Source of the DNA: Azospirillum fermentarium
GTDB lineage: Bacteria; Pseudomonadota; Alphaproteobacteria; Azospirillales; Azospirillaceae
Assembly (NCBI RefSeq): GCF_025961205.1
Contig: NZ_JAOQNH010000001.1
Span: forward strand, 2,504,001-2,568,000
Length of the DNA: 64,000 nucleotides
Direction: 5' to 3'
Shown: one piece after another, positions 34,747 through 43,756 of the stretch
How positions within the stretch are numbered: position 1 is the first letter of the stretch
How the letters are laid out: every line of letters starts with the position of its first letter
The notes under the pieces: model-generated
What the model was told of the DNA's origin: nothing
The model's input: the letters and a program-made list of their open reading frames with translations, nothing else
The model's database searches: none
Program-made: the position numbers and the translations under genes

Positions 34747-35621
34747 CCGACGCCCGCGACTCCGCCCCCTCCCCCTCTTCCGGCAGCGGTGTCAGCGCGG
34801 CGGCCCCGGCGCGGGCGCGTCTGCGCGGCGGGCTGGACGCGGCCACGCTGCTGGGTCTGGCGGCGGCGGCGGGCGTGGTGGTGGTGGCCATCACGGCGGG
34901 CGGTTCCTTGCGCGCCTTTCTCGACCCGCCGTCGCTGCTGATCGTGCTGGGGGGGACGCTGGCGGTGACCACCGCCTCCTTCTCCATCCCCGACATCGGC
35001 GCGGCGTGGCGGGATGCGGCGCGGGTGCTGGTGCACCAGCCCCACGACCCCCGCGCGGTGGGGCGGCAGATGATGCTGGTGGCCGAAAGCGCCCGGCGGG
35101 CCGGCCCGGAAATCCTGCGCGCCATGCTGCCGGAGGTGCGGGGCGAAGCCTTCCTCCACCGATGCCTGACCCTGGTGACCGAGGGGCTGCCCCACGACGA
35201 GGTGGAACGCATGCTGTCGGGCGAGGTGGAGGCATCCGCCGCCGGCCGGCTGAAGAGTGCGTCCGTGCTGCGCCGGGCGGCCGAGGTGGCGCCGGCCATG
35301 GGGCTGATCGGCACGCTGATCGGGCTGGTGCAGATGCTGGGCAGCCTGAACGACCCGTCGGCCATCGGCCCCAGCATGGCGCTGGCGCTGCTGACCACCT
35401 TCTACGGGGCGGTTCTGGGCAACGTCTTCCTGGCGCCGCTGGCGGCCAAGCTGGAACGCAACGCGGAGGAAGACGCGCTGATCCGAACCCTATATACCAT
35501 CGGAGCGGTCTCCATCGCGCGGCAGGAAAACCCGCGGCGGCTGGAAATGCAGCTCAACACCGTTCTGCCGCCGGGGCGGCGGATTCAGTATTTCGACCGT
35601 GAATCCCCGAGGGGAGCCTGA
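34743..35621 (+). CDS. MotA/PomA-like stator channel protein
   Basis: 292 residues with four predicted membrane helices. After a Ser/Ala-rich N-terminus (about 25 residues) come FLDPPSLLIVLGGTLAVT and the conserved channel segment AAEVAPAMGLIGTLIGLVQMLGSLNDPSAIGPSMALALLTTFYG, which carries the key Pro of MotA/PomA. It would conduct H+ or Na+ with a MotB/PomB partner, but none is encoded next to it. Overlap with fliN and direct linkage to flbD place it in the flagellar operon. It may be an extra or specialised stator. Confidence 0.88.
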   Translation: MTDARDSAPSPSSGSGVSAAAPARARLRGGLDAATLLGLAAAAGVVVVAITAGGSLRAFLDPPSLLIVLGGTLAVTTASFSIPDIGAAWRDAARVLVHQPHDPRAVGRQMMLVAESARRAGPEILRAMLPEVRGEAFLHRCLTLVTEGLPHDEVERMLSGEVEASAAGRLKSASVLRRAAEVAPAMGLIGTLIGLVQMLGSLNDPSAIGPSMALALLTTFYGAVLGNVFLAPLAAKLERNAEEDALIRTLYTIGAVSIARQENPRRLEMQLNTVLPPGRRIQYFDRESPRGA

Positions 35622-35624
35622 GTG

Positions 35625-37160
35625 ATGCGTCTGTTGATCGTTGGAACGCTGGAAGGATACATCACCGCCGCGGGCAAGATTGCCATGCAGCGCGGTGCGA
35701 AGGTGTCCCACACCGACAGCATTGAGGGCGCGCTCAACGCCTTGCGGGCCGCTGCCGGCGCCGATCTCGTGATGATCGACGTCAAGCTGGACATCGCCGC
35801 CTTCATCACCAGCCTGAAGGCCGAGCGCATCCACATCCCCGTGGTGGCGTGCGGCATCGGCACGGATGCCAGTGCCGCCGTGCGCGCCATCCGTGCCGGG
35901 GCAAAGGAATACGTGCCGCTCCCCCCCGATGCCGAACTGATCGCCGCCGTCCTGGCCGCGGTGGCGGAGGAAAGCCACGCCATCGTCTGCCAGGATCCGG
36001 CCATGCTGGCGGTGCTGGGGCTGGCCGACCAGATCGCCCCCAGCGACGCCTCGGTCCTCATCACCGGCGAATCGGGCACCGGCAAGGAGCTGATGGCCCG
36101 CTACATCCACCGCAAGAGCCGGCGGACCAACGAACCCTTCGTCGCGGTCAACTGCGCCGCCATCCCGGAAAACCTTCTGGAATCCGAACTGTTCGGCCAT
36201 GAGAAGGGCGCCTTCACCGGCGCCGTCGCACGGCGCATCGGCAAGTTCGAGGAAGCCAACGGCGGCACCCTGCTGCTGGACGAATTGTCGGAGATGCACC
36301 CGCGGCTGCAGGCCAAGCTCTTGCGCGCCATCCAGGAACGGGAAATCGACCGCATCGGCTCGTCCCAGCCGGTGAAGGTGAACGTGCGCCTGATCGCCAC
36401 CTCCAACCGCAATCTGGAGGCGGAGGTCCGGGCCGGCAATTTCCGCGAAGACCTGTTCTTCCGCCTGAACGTGTTCAACCTGCGCCTGCCCAGCCTGCGC
36501 GAACGCCCGCTCGATATCCCGCTGGTGGCCGATTACTTCATCAAGAAGTATTCGGAGGCCAACGGGCTGGCGCCCAAGCCGCTGGCCCCGGAAACCCTGG
36601 CCATGCTCCAGGGGCACCACTGGCGCGGCAATGTGCGCGAGCTGGAAAACACCATGCACCGGGCGGTGCTGCTGTCGCGCGGGGACAGCATCGGGCCGGA
36701 AGCCATCATGCTGTCCAGCCAGATGCTGGCCCCGGAAGGGTCGGGGCCGGCGTCGGTTCCCAGCAATTCGCCGGTGGCCCAGCCCTTCGCCTATCCCGGC
36801 GGCACGGTGCCGCCGGCGGCCCCCGTCACCGCCCCGCCGGTCGCGGTGCCCCCGGCGCTCCCCCCCGGCTCCAGCCCCTATGGCATGACCGGGTACGGCA
36901 TGCCCAAGGTGGCCGCCCCGGCGGCGCCCACCGTGGTTCCGCCCCCCGGCACGCCGATGGCGGGGCTGGTCGGGCGCACGGTGGCCGACGTGGAGCGCGA
37001 CCTGATCCTGGAAACGCTGACCCACTGTCTTGGCAACCGCACCCACGCTGCCAACATCCTGGGCATTTCCATCCGCACGCTGCGCAACAAGCTCAAGCAG
37101 TACAGCGAGGAAGGCATCCCGGTGGTTCCGCCGGGTGCGGAAGAGCGCGCTTCGCTGTAA
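35625..37160 (+). CDS. flbD: sigma-54-dependent flagellar regulator FlbD
   Basis: 511 residues. It has a receiver-like domain (about 1-115) with an Asp in VMIDVKLD, an AAA+ domain (about 125-360) with Walker A GESGTGKE near 147 and the sigma-54 contact loop GAFTGA near 195, a Pro-rich linker of about 85 residues (about 370-455), and a Fis-type helix-turn-helix at the end ([20 protein letters not shown]). FlbD activates late flagellar genes and represses fliF in Caulobacter. The start is ATG 35625, one codon after an alternative GTG. An ftr-like palindrome lies upstream of fliF. Confidence 0.95.
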   Translation: MRLLIVGTLEGYITAAGKIAMQRGAKVSHTDSIEGALNALRAAAGADLVMIDVKLDIAAFITSLKAERIHIPVVACGIGTDASAAVRAIRAGAKEYVPLPPDAELIAAVLAAVAEESHAIVCQDPAMLAVLGLADQIAPSDASVLITGESGTGKELMARYIHRKSRRTNEPFVAVNCAAIPENLLESELFGHEKGAFTGAVARRIGKFEEANGGTLLLDELSEMHPRLQAKLLRAIQEREIDRIGSSQPVKVNVRLIATSNRNLEAEVRAGNFREDLFFRLNVFNLRLPSLRERPLDIPLVADYFIKKYSEANGLAPKPLAPETLAMLQGHHWRGNVRELENTMHRAVLLSRGDSIGPEAIMLSSQMLAPEGSGPASVPSNSPVAQPFAYPGGTVPPAAPVTAPPVAVPPALPPGSSPYGMTGYGMPKVAAPAAPTVVPPPGTPMAGLVGRTVADVERDLILETLTHCLGNRTHAANILGISIRTLRNKLKQYSEEGIPVVPPGAEERASL

Positions 37161-37221
37161 GGTGGCAGAACGCGGGGTGATGGACGGCGGCAGAATGGAC
37201 AGCGGCGGACGGCATTAGGGC

Positions 37222-39396
37222 ATGGCGCTTACCGAACACACCAATCCAGGCGGCGGCAAGGGCGGCGGGGGCGGCGGCAACCTGTCGGCCCTGACCGACA
37301 TGCTTGCGGTCGCCAAGGCGTCGCTGAAGCGCGGCGACGTGGTGATGGCGTTCGGCATCGTCATCATCATCGTCGGCCTGATCGCGCCGATGCCGTCGAT
37401 CATGCTCGACATGATGCTGGCCATCAACATCACCATCTCGGTGCTGATCCTGATGGTGGTGCTGTTCATCGAAAAGCCGCTGGAACTGTCGGCCTATCCC
37501 ACCATCCTGCTGATCACCACGCTGCTGCGCCTGTCGCTCAACATGGCGTCCACCCGTCTGATCCTTCAGCACGGGCACGAGGGCACCGACGTGGCGGGCC
37601 ATGTGATCGAGGCCTTCGCCGGCTTCGTGATGGGCGGCGACTTCATCATCGGCGTGATCGTCTATTCGATTCTGACCATCGTCAATTTCAAGGTCATCAC
37701 CGCCGGCTCGGGCCGCATCGCCGAAGTGGCGGCCCGCTTCACCCTGGACGCCATGCCCGGCAAGCAGATGGCCATCGACGCCGACCTGTCGTCGGGCATG
37801 ATCGACGAGGCCACGGCGCGGGCGCGGCGCAAGGAACTGGAGGACGAGAGCGCCTTCTTCGGCTCCATGGACGGTGCGTCGAAGTTCGTGAAGGGCGATG
37901 CCGTCGCCGGCCTGATCATCATGGTGATCAACATCGTCGGCGGCGTGTCCATCGCCGTGCTGCGCCACGGCCAGCCGGTGATGCAGGCGCTGGACACCTT
38001 CACCAAACTGACCATCGGCGACGGCCTGGTGTCGCAGATCCCGGCGCTGATCATCTCCATCTCCGCCGGTTTCCTGGTGGCCAAGGCCGGTGCCGGCGGC
38101 TCCACCGACAAGGCGGTGGTGGGGCAGCTCACCAACCACAGCGCGGCCCTGGGCCTGTCCACGGTGATGATCGGCGCCATGGCGCTGCTGCCGGGCATGC
38201 CGCTGCTGACCTTCCTGCCGGTGGCCGGGGCGGTGGGCGCCGCCGCGTGGTACATCCCGCGCGCCAAGGCCAAGAAGGAACTGGAAGAGGCGGAGGCCGC
38301 GGCGGCCGCGGCGGAGGCGCAGGCCGGGGGCGGGGGCGGTCCGGCCCCGGTGGCCGACGAGCCGATCGCCACGGCGCTGGCCATCGACCTGATCCGGCTG
38401 GAGCTGGGTTATGGCCTGCTGACGCTGATCAACCAGCCGCAGGCGGGCAGCCACCGGCTGACCGACCAGATCAAGGGGCTGCGCCGCCAGATCGCGGGCG
38501 AGGTGGGGTTCGTCATGCCCGCCGTGCGCATCCAGGACAATCTGCAGCTCCCCCCCAACACCTACATCATCCGCATCAAGGAGATCGAGGCGGGGCGCGG
38601 CGACATCCGCCCCAACATGCTCCTGGTGATGGACCCGCGCGGCGAGGCCATGAGCATGCCGGGCGAGCAGACCACCGAGCCCACCTTTGGGCTTCCGGCC
38701 ATCTGGATCGAGCCGGGATACCGGGAAGAGGCGATGTTCCGCGGCTACACCGTGGTCGATCCCTCCACCGTCGTCACCACGCACCTGACCGAACTGATCA
38801 AGGACAACATGCCGGAACTGTTGTCCTTCACCGAGACGCAGAAGCTGCTGGACGAGTTGGACAAGGAGCACCAGAAGCTGGTGGCCGACGTGGTGCCGCA
38901 GCAGATCACCGTCGGCGGGCTGCAGCGGGTGCTGCAGAACCTGCTGGCCGAGCGCATCTCGGTGCGCGACCTGCCGACGATTCTGGAGGGGATCTCGGAA
39001 GCGGCCAGCCAGACGCGCAGCATCACCCAGATCACTGAACACGTCCGCACCCGTCTGGCCCGCCAGATTTGCGACGCATGCGCCAACGAATTGGGTATTA
39101 TCACCCTGATCACCCTGTCCCCCGAATGGGAGCAGGCGTTCGCCGAGGCCCTGGTGGGCGACGGCGACGACCGGCAGTTGACCATGGCGCCCAGCCGGCT
39201 GCAGCAGTTCATCACCTCGGTGCGCCAGACGTTCGAGCGACAGGCCATGATGGGCGAAACCCCCGTTCTGCTGACCAGCCCCTACATCCGGCCCTACGTG
39301 CGCTCCATCGTCGAGCGGTTCCGCCCGTCCACGGTGGTGATGTCCCAGAACGAGATCCACCCCAAGGCCAAGATCAAGACGCTGGGGCAGATCTGA
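37222..39396 (+). CDS. flhA: flagellar type III export gate protein FlhA
   Basis: 724 residues. After a Gly-rich start come eight membrane helices (about 35-345) with the FHIPEP-type loop RFTLDAMPGKQMAIDADLSSG near 175. A linker with an Ala/Glu-rich helix (about 350-380) leads to the large cytoplasmic domain (about 390-720) that forms the export nonamer ring. It exports rod, hook and filament subunits through the basal body. The gene follows flbD by 61 bases and precedes flhF. Confidence 0.97.
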   Translation: MALTEHTNPGGGKGGGGGGNLSALTDMLAVAKASLKRGDVVMAFGIVIIIVGLIAPMPSIMLDMMLAINITISVLILMVVLFIEKPLELSAYPTILLITTLLRLSLNMASTRLILQHGHEGTDVAGHVIEAFAGFVMGGDFIIGVIVYSILTIVNFKVITAGSGRIAEVAARFTLDAMPGKQMAIDADLSSGMIDEATARARRKELEDESAFFGSMDGASKFVKGDAVAGLIIMVINIVGGVSIAVLRHGQPVMQALDTFTKLTIGDGLVSQIPALIISISAGFLVAKAGAGGSTDKAVVGQLTNHSAALGLSTVMIGAMALLPGMPLLTFLPVAGAVGAAAWYIPRAKAKKELEEAEAAAAAAEAQAGGGGGPAPVADEPIATALAIDLIRLELGYGLLTLINQPQAGSHRLTDQIKGLRRQIAGEVGFVMPAVRIQDNLQLPPNTYIIRIKEIEAGRGDIRPNMLLVMDPRGEAMSMPGEQTTEPTFGLPAIWIEPGYREEAMFRGYTVVDPSTVVTTHLTELIKDNMPELLSFTETQKLLDELDKEHQKLVADVVPQQITVGGLQRVLQNLLAERISVRDLPTILEGISEAASQTRSITQITEHVRTRLARQICDACANELGIITLITLSPEWEQAFAEALVGDGDDRQLTMAPSRLQQFITSVRQTFERQAMMGETPVLLTSPYIRPYVRSIVERFRPSTVVMSQNEIHPKAKIKTLGQI

Positions 39397-39439
39397 TGAC
39401 CTGCCCCCCTCCCACCCGTGACCGGAAGGAGCTTCGCCG

Positions 39440-40513
39440 ATGCGGTTGAAATCCTTCCACGCCAAGAACATGGCCGATGCCATGCGCCAGGTCCGCCAGG
39501 CGCTGGGCGACGATGCCATCATCGTCGCCACGCGGGAGGAGGAAGGCGGGGGCGTGCGCGTCACCGCCGCGGTGGAGGACGACGACCAGCATTCCCACAA
39601 CAGCGCCGCCGTCTCCATGGCGCGCGTGCCCCCGCCGCCGCCCGAGCCGGTGGTGGACGTGGGCGAGGTGCTGGCGGAGGCGCTGCACCGCCACGGCGTA
39701 CCGGCGGTTCTGGCCGAACAGTTGCTGGATTCGGCGCTGGGGCTGGACACCGACGATCCCACGCTGGCGCTGGGGGCGGCACTCGATTCCATGTTCACCT
39801 TCCACCCGCTGCCCGACGGCGGGCGCGGCCGGACCAAGCCGCTGGTGCTGATGGGACCACACGGCAGCGGCAAGACGCTGACGGTGGCCAAGCTGGCCGC
39901 CCGCGCGGTGTTCAAGAACCGCAGCGTCAGCGTCATCTCCACCGACACCGTGCGGGCCGGCGGGGCGGAACAGCTTGCCGCCTTCACCCGTCTGTTGAAG
40001 GTGAAGTTCCACATGGTCGAAGACCCGGAGGCGTTCAGCGGTGCCTTGCAGATGAGTGCCGACAACGATCTGGTCCTGGTGGACACCGCCGGGCACAACC
40101 CCTTCGATCCCGACGAGATGAACGACCTGAAACTGCTGCTGTCCGCCACCGCCGATCAGGTGGAACCGGTTCTGGTCCTGCCCGCGGGTCTGGACATGGT
40201 GGACGCCGCCGAAACCGCGCTGATCTTCCGCCAGATGGGTGCCCGGCGCATGCTGGTGTCGCGTCTCGACACCGCACGCCGCCTGGGCAACGTGCTGGTG
40301 GCGGCCCACCGATCCCGCCTGGCCTTTTGCGACGGGGGCGTCGCCTCCAAGGTCGCGGAGGGCCTGACCCCCCTCAACCCCATTGGACTGGCCCGGCTGA
40401 TGATGCCGGACCAGGACAAGAAGAAGCGGCCGGCGGCGTCCCCGTCCCGCTCCAAACCGTCCGGGAACAAAGCCCGCGCCATGAGCACCCCGTCGTCGAG
40501 GACACTTCCATGA
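39440..40513 (+). CDS. flhF: flagellar SRP-like GTPase FlhF
   Basis: 357 residues. The B region at the N-terminus (MRLKSFHAKNMADAMRQVRQALGDDAII) is typical of FlhF. The SRP-type NG domain carries the P-loop GPHGSGKT near 139, DTVRAGGAEQL, LVDTAGHNPF and a SRLDTARRLG segment in place of the usual TKxD. This last point, Ser-Arg-Leu-Asp, is a mild departure. FlhF sets the polar place and number of flagella with FlhG. The C-terminal 40 residues are basic and Pro/Ser-rich. Its stop overlaps the flhG start (ATGA). Confidence 0.93.
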   Translation: MRLKSFHAKNMADAMRQVRQALGDDAIIVATREEEGGGVRVTAAVEDDDQHSHNSAAVSMARVPPPPPEPVVDVGEVLAEALHRHGVPAVLAEQLLDSALGLDTDDPTLALGAALDSMFTFHPLPDGGRGRTKPLVLMGPHGSGKTLTVAKLAARAVFKNRSVSVISTDTVRAGGAEQLAAFTRLLKVKFHMVEDPEAFSGALQMSADNDLVLVDTAGHNPFDPDEMNDLKLLLSATADQVEPVLVLPAGLDMVDAAETALIFRQMGARRMLVSRLDTARRLGNVLVAAHRSRLAFCDGGVASKVAEGLTPLNPIGLARLMMPDQDKKKRPAASPSRSKPSGNKARAMSTPSSRTLP

Positions 40514-41310
40514 CCGACCCGGTTTTCAACACGAACCCCGCCTCCATGAGCAATGTCCGCCCGCTGCGCGGCGCGAACGTCATCGCCGTGGCCAGCGGCA
40601 AGGGGGGTGTGGGCAAGACCTGGTTCTCCATCACGCTGGCCCATGCCCTGGCCCGCGCCGGCAAGAACGCGCTGCTGTTCGACGGCGACCTGGGTCTTGC
40701 CAACGTGGACATCCAGTTGGGCTTCACCCCCCGCCACGACCTGGGGCAGGTGATCGACGGCTCGGTGAGCCTGAAGCGCGCCGCCGAGCGGTTCCCCGAC
40801 ACCGGGTTCGACATCGTGGCCGGGCGGTCGGGGTCGGGCACGCTGGCCACCCTGCCCAGCCAGCGGCTGTCGGGGCTGCGCAACGACCTGCTGGAGCTGG
40901 CGCGCAACTATGATTACGTGATCATGGACATGGGGGCCGGCGTTGACCGCACGGTGCGCACCCTGGCCGGTCCCGCGGGCCGCACGCTGGTGGTCACCAC
41001 CGACGAGCCGACGTCGCTGACCGACGCCTACGCCTTCATCAAGCTGACCCACGCCACCAACCCCAACGCCGACCTGCGCATCGTGGTCAACGTGGCCCAG
41101 AGCCTGAAAGAAGGCGAGCGCACCTACAACACCATCCTGAAGGCGTGCCAGAACTTCCTGAAGTTCAAGCCGGAACTGGCCGGGATCATCCGCCGCGACC
41201 TGAAGGTGCGCGACGCCATCCGCACCCAGACGCCGCTCCTGACCCGCTCGCCCGCCTGCGATGCCGCCAACGACGTGATGGGCATCGCCCAGCGGCTGAT
41301 CCGCGAGTAA
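40510..41310 (+). CDS. flhG: flagellar number regulator FlhG (MinD-like ATPase)
   Basis: 266 residues. A MinD/ParA-type ATPase with deviant Walker A KGGVGKT near residue 31, FDGDLGLANVDIQLG and MDMGAGVDRTVRTL. The N-terminal tail of about 22 residues precedes the ATPase fold. FlhG limits flagellar number and works with FlhF and the C ring. It overlaps flhF by 4 bases, supporting FlhG over a general MinD. The frame is open far upstream, but only ATG 40510 gives a sensible protein. Confidence 0.92.
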   Translation: MTDPVFNTNPASMSNVRPLRGANVIAVASGKGGVGKTWFSITLAHALARAGKNALLFDGDLGLANVDIQLGFTPRHDLGQVIDGSVSLKRAAERFPDTGFDIVAGRSGSGTLATLPSQRLSGLRNDLLELARNYDYVIMDMGAGVDRTVRTLAGPAGRTLVVTTDEPTSLTDAYAFIKLTHATNPNADLRIVVNVAQSLKEGERTYNTILKACQNFLKFKPELAGIIRRDLKVRDAIRTQTPLLTRSPACDAANDVMGIAQRLIRE

Positions 41311-41325
41311 CGGGGGACCGGCGCC

Positions 41326-43170
41326 ATGGGCGGCGTTCCCCCCTCGGTCACCGCCGCCGCGACGGCCCCGGCGGCGTCATCCGCCACCGTTACGGTGGGG
41401 GAGGCGCCGGTCAAGGCCGTGCCGGAAAAGCTCCAGGATCTCGCCCGCCCGGTGGTGCTGCCGGGCACGGTGGCGGGGGAAACCGCCGACGGGCTGACCC
41501 GCGTGCGCACCCAAGCCGGCGAGGTGGTGATCAAAAGCCCGCTGCCGCTGCTGACCGACCGGCCCGTGACGTTGCAGATTGCCGCCGGCCAGCCACCGTC
41601 GCTGGCAACCATCCTGGCCCCGCCCACCTCGCTGGGCACCGCACCGGCCCAGACGCCGGCACCGGCGCCGGCGGTGCTGGTGCAGATCGGCGGCCCCCCC
41701 GTGCCGGCACCGGCGATGCCCTCCCCCTCCGGCCCGGCGGTTGCCGGACCATCGTCCGCGCCGTCTCCCACACCCGCGGCCCCGCTGCTGTTGCCGGGGC
41801 CGGCGGGGACGGTTTCCCTTCCGGCTTCGCCGATCCAGCCGGGCGCCCTGCTGCCGGCGGTGGTGCTGGCGGTGGCGCGCAACGCCCAGGCCCCGGTGGG
41901 GCGGGATGCCGCCGGGGTTCCCCTGCCCGCCACGGCCCCGCAACCGTCCACCGCCGCATCGCCCCCACTCCCTGCCCAGACGGCGCCCACCGCCGCGGCA
42001 CCACAGGCCGGCGCTCCGGCCAGCCCCGCCGCGGACGGGCTGGCGGCGGCGGCTCTCAACGCCTTTGTCGGTCCCGACGGGGCGGAGGACAACCCGGTGG
42101 AACTGGGCGGGGACGCGGCCCATCCCGGCGGCGGTTCCGGCCAGCCCCCGGCGGCCAAGGGCGATGCCGCGCGCCCGCCTCTGCCCCCCGTCCTGCGCCC
42201 GGGAGGAACGGTGGCGGTGAAGATCCTGATGCTGGAGCCGCCCACGGCCCAAGCGCCGGCCTTCGACGGCGGGGACACCCCCGTGCCGGAGCCGCCGGAC
42301 GGGCTCCCGCCCGGATCGGTTGTGGTGCGCGGCACCGTGGCCGGCACCACCGGCGAAGGCCGCCCGATCATCGCCACCCGCCTGGGCATGCTGGCGTTGG
42401 GCCAGGGAGAGGCGCTGCCCAAGGGCACGGTGCTGACGGTGGCGCTCAGCGACCCCGGCACCGCGCTGGAGGGGATCGCCGGGCGGGAGGTGTTCCTCGC
42501 CTCCTCGCGGGAATGGCCGGCGCTGCGGGAAGCGCTGGTGACGCTGGCCGGCATCGACCGGGCGCTGGCGCAGTCGCTGATGAACACGGTGGTGCCCCAG
42601 CCCAACCGGCGCATGGCCGCAGCGGCCAGCTTCTTCCTGGCCGCGGTGCGCGGCGGCGACGCCCGCGCATGGCTGGGGGACGACGCCACCGAGACCTTGC
42701 GCCGCCATGGGCGCGGCGACCTGCTGGCGGCACTCGACCGCGAATTCCGCGCCATGCAGCAGCAGGCCGCCGACCCGCTGCCCGGCGGCTGGCACGGCTT
42801 CACCCTGCCGGTGTTCGACGGCACCATGCTTCAGCCGGTGCGGGTCCACATCCACCCCATCCACGGCGACGAGGACGAGAAGGGCGCGGCCAAGGACCGT
42901 CCCCCCAAGGGCAGCCGGTTCGTCATCGACGTGGATCTCAGCCGGCTGGGGCCGCTGCAGCTTGACGGCATGGTGCGGGAACGGCGGTTCGACCTGATCC
43001 TGCGCAGCCGCACCCCGCTGGACGCCGGCCTGCGCGATGAGCTGGGAGGGGTGTTTTCCACCAGCGTCGGCGCCGTCGGCTTCGCCGGCAGCCTGCTGTT
43101 CCAGACCGACAGCCGGCAATGGGTGACCCTGACCCCCGGCGGCGGGCCGCGGATGGGGGTGACGGCATGA
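41326..43170 (+). CDS. large Ala/Pro-rich protein with FliK-like C-terminus
   Basis: 614 residues. The first 330 are low-complexity Ala/Pro/Gly-rich sequence. The C-terminal third is folded; the last 85 residues (RFVIDVDLSRLGPLQLDGMVRERRFDLILRSR and onward to GFAGSLLFQ) resemble the C-terminal domain of FliK hook-length control proteins, which has a similar LGP-V--L pattern. Length, composition and operon position agree with FliK, but sequence similarity is too weak to name it. FliK sets hook length and switches export specificity. Its stop overlaps the next ATG. Confidence 0.72.
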   Translation: MGGVPPSVTAAATAPAASSATVTVGEAPVKAVPEKLQDLARPVVLPGTVAGETADGLTRVRTQAGEVVIKSPLPLLTDRPVTLQIAAGQPPSLATILAPPTSLGTAPAQTPAPAPAVLVQIGGPPVPAPAMPSPSGPAVAGPSSAPSPTPAAPLLLPGPAGTVSLPASPIQPGALLPAVVLAVARNAQAPVGRDAAGVPLPATAPQPSTAASPPLPAQTAPTAAAPQAGAPASPAADGLAAAALNAFVGPDGAEDNPVELGGDAAHPGGGSGQPPAAKGDAARPPLPPVLRPGGTVAVKILMLEPPTAQAPAFDGGDTPVPEPPDGLPPGSVVVRGTVAGTTGEGRPIIATRLGMLALGQGEALPKGTVLTVALSDPGTALEGIAGREVFLASSREWPALREALVTLAGIDRALAQSLMNTVVPQPNRRMAAAASFFLAAVRGGDARAWLGDDATETLRRHGRGDLLAALDREFRAMQQQAADPLPGGWHGFTLPVFDGTMLQPVRVHIHPIHGDEDEKGAAKDRPPKGSRFVIDVDLSRLGPLQLDGMVRERRFDLILRSRTPLDAGLRDELGGVFSTSVGAVGFAGSLLFQTDSRQWVTLTPGGGPRMGVTA

Positions 43171-43583
43171 CCGCTCCGCCCGTCCTGACGCCGGCCCAGC
43201 GGCGCAGCCCCCTGCGCACCGCCGCCAACCCCGCCGGGACCGCCGACGCGCTGGTGATGCTGACGGCGGAACCCCATCCCGGCCTGCACGTCGTGCTGCG
43301 CTATGTTCCCGACCGCTGGACCGTCACCGCGGCCAGCGTGAAAGAGTATCTGGACACGCTGGCCGCCGCCCCCGGCTGGGGCGATGCCGGGCCCGAGGCA
43401 CTGGCCGCCGCCATCCTGGACGACATCGCCAACGAGGCGGTGCCCCGCTGGGCCGAGGTGTGGGTGGAAACTGCCGCCCCCTTGCGCCACGGTGCGCTGT
43501 CCACCGAACGTCAACCGGGATGGGACAATCCCGCCCTTCTCAACCGGCTGGCACCGCTGGGTGGTTTGGCACGGATTGATTGA
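43167..43583 (+). CDS. QueF-like T-fold protein lacking catalytic residues
   Basis: 138 residues. Residues about 40-125 align by eye with QueF (nitrile reductase of queuosine synthesis): RYVPDRWTVTAASVKEYL matches the QueF strand-helix YIPxxxxVESKSLKLYL, and ILDDIANEAVPRWAEVWV matches xxNDLIELMDPRYIEVWG. The catalytic Cys and Asp of the CPxTGQPD stretch, the Glu of ESKS and the HEDC segment are all absent. It is therefore not a working QueF. It is coupled to the FliK-like gene by ATGA and is the last gene of the flagellar run, so its role is probably structural. This is inferred. Confidence 0.65.
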   Translation: MTAPPVLTPAQRRSPLRTAANPAGTADALVMLTAEPHPGLHVVLRYVPDRWTVTAASVKEYLDTLAAAPGWGDAGPEALAAAILDDIANEAVPRWAEVWVETAAPLRHGALSTERQPGWDNPALLNRLAPLGGLARID

Positions 43584-43688
43584 ATAAAATGCCCTTAAAT
43601 TATTCCACCGGCGGAGCACGCCACCGCCAATCAGGCGTCTGTCTTTGTTTTCAAAAACCTGTCATACCAGCGGGCATACAAACAAAGA

Positions 43689-43717
43689 TTGACAGAAATC
43701 AAACATACCCCCATATC
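43689..43717 (+). promoter_or_regulatory. sigma-70-type promoter for the diguanylate cyclase gene
   Basis: A perfect TTGACA -35 box (43689-43694), a 17-base spacer and CATATC (43712-43717) as -10 lie in the A+T-rich 173-base gap after the flagellar operon. The leader to GTG 43757 would be about 35 bases. It suggests that the cyclase gene is transcribed separately from the flagellar genes. Confidence 0.55.
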
Positions 43718-43756
43718 TGAGTACATATATATTTTAGCAGCACCGGGCGTGCGGAC

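Noticed and set aside
37093..40149. Minus-strand open frame of 1018 codons opposite flhA and flhF
   Set aside because: It is a high-GC shadow: the plus strand carries clear flhA and flhF, and the antisense product shows His/Arg/Gly/Asp-rich sequence without domains.
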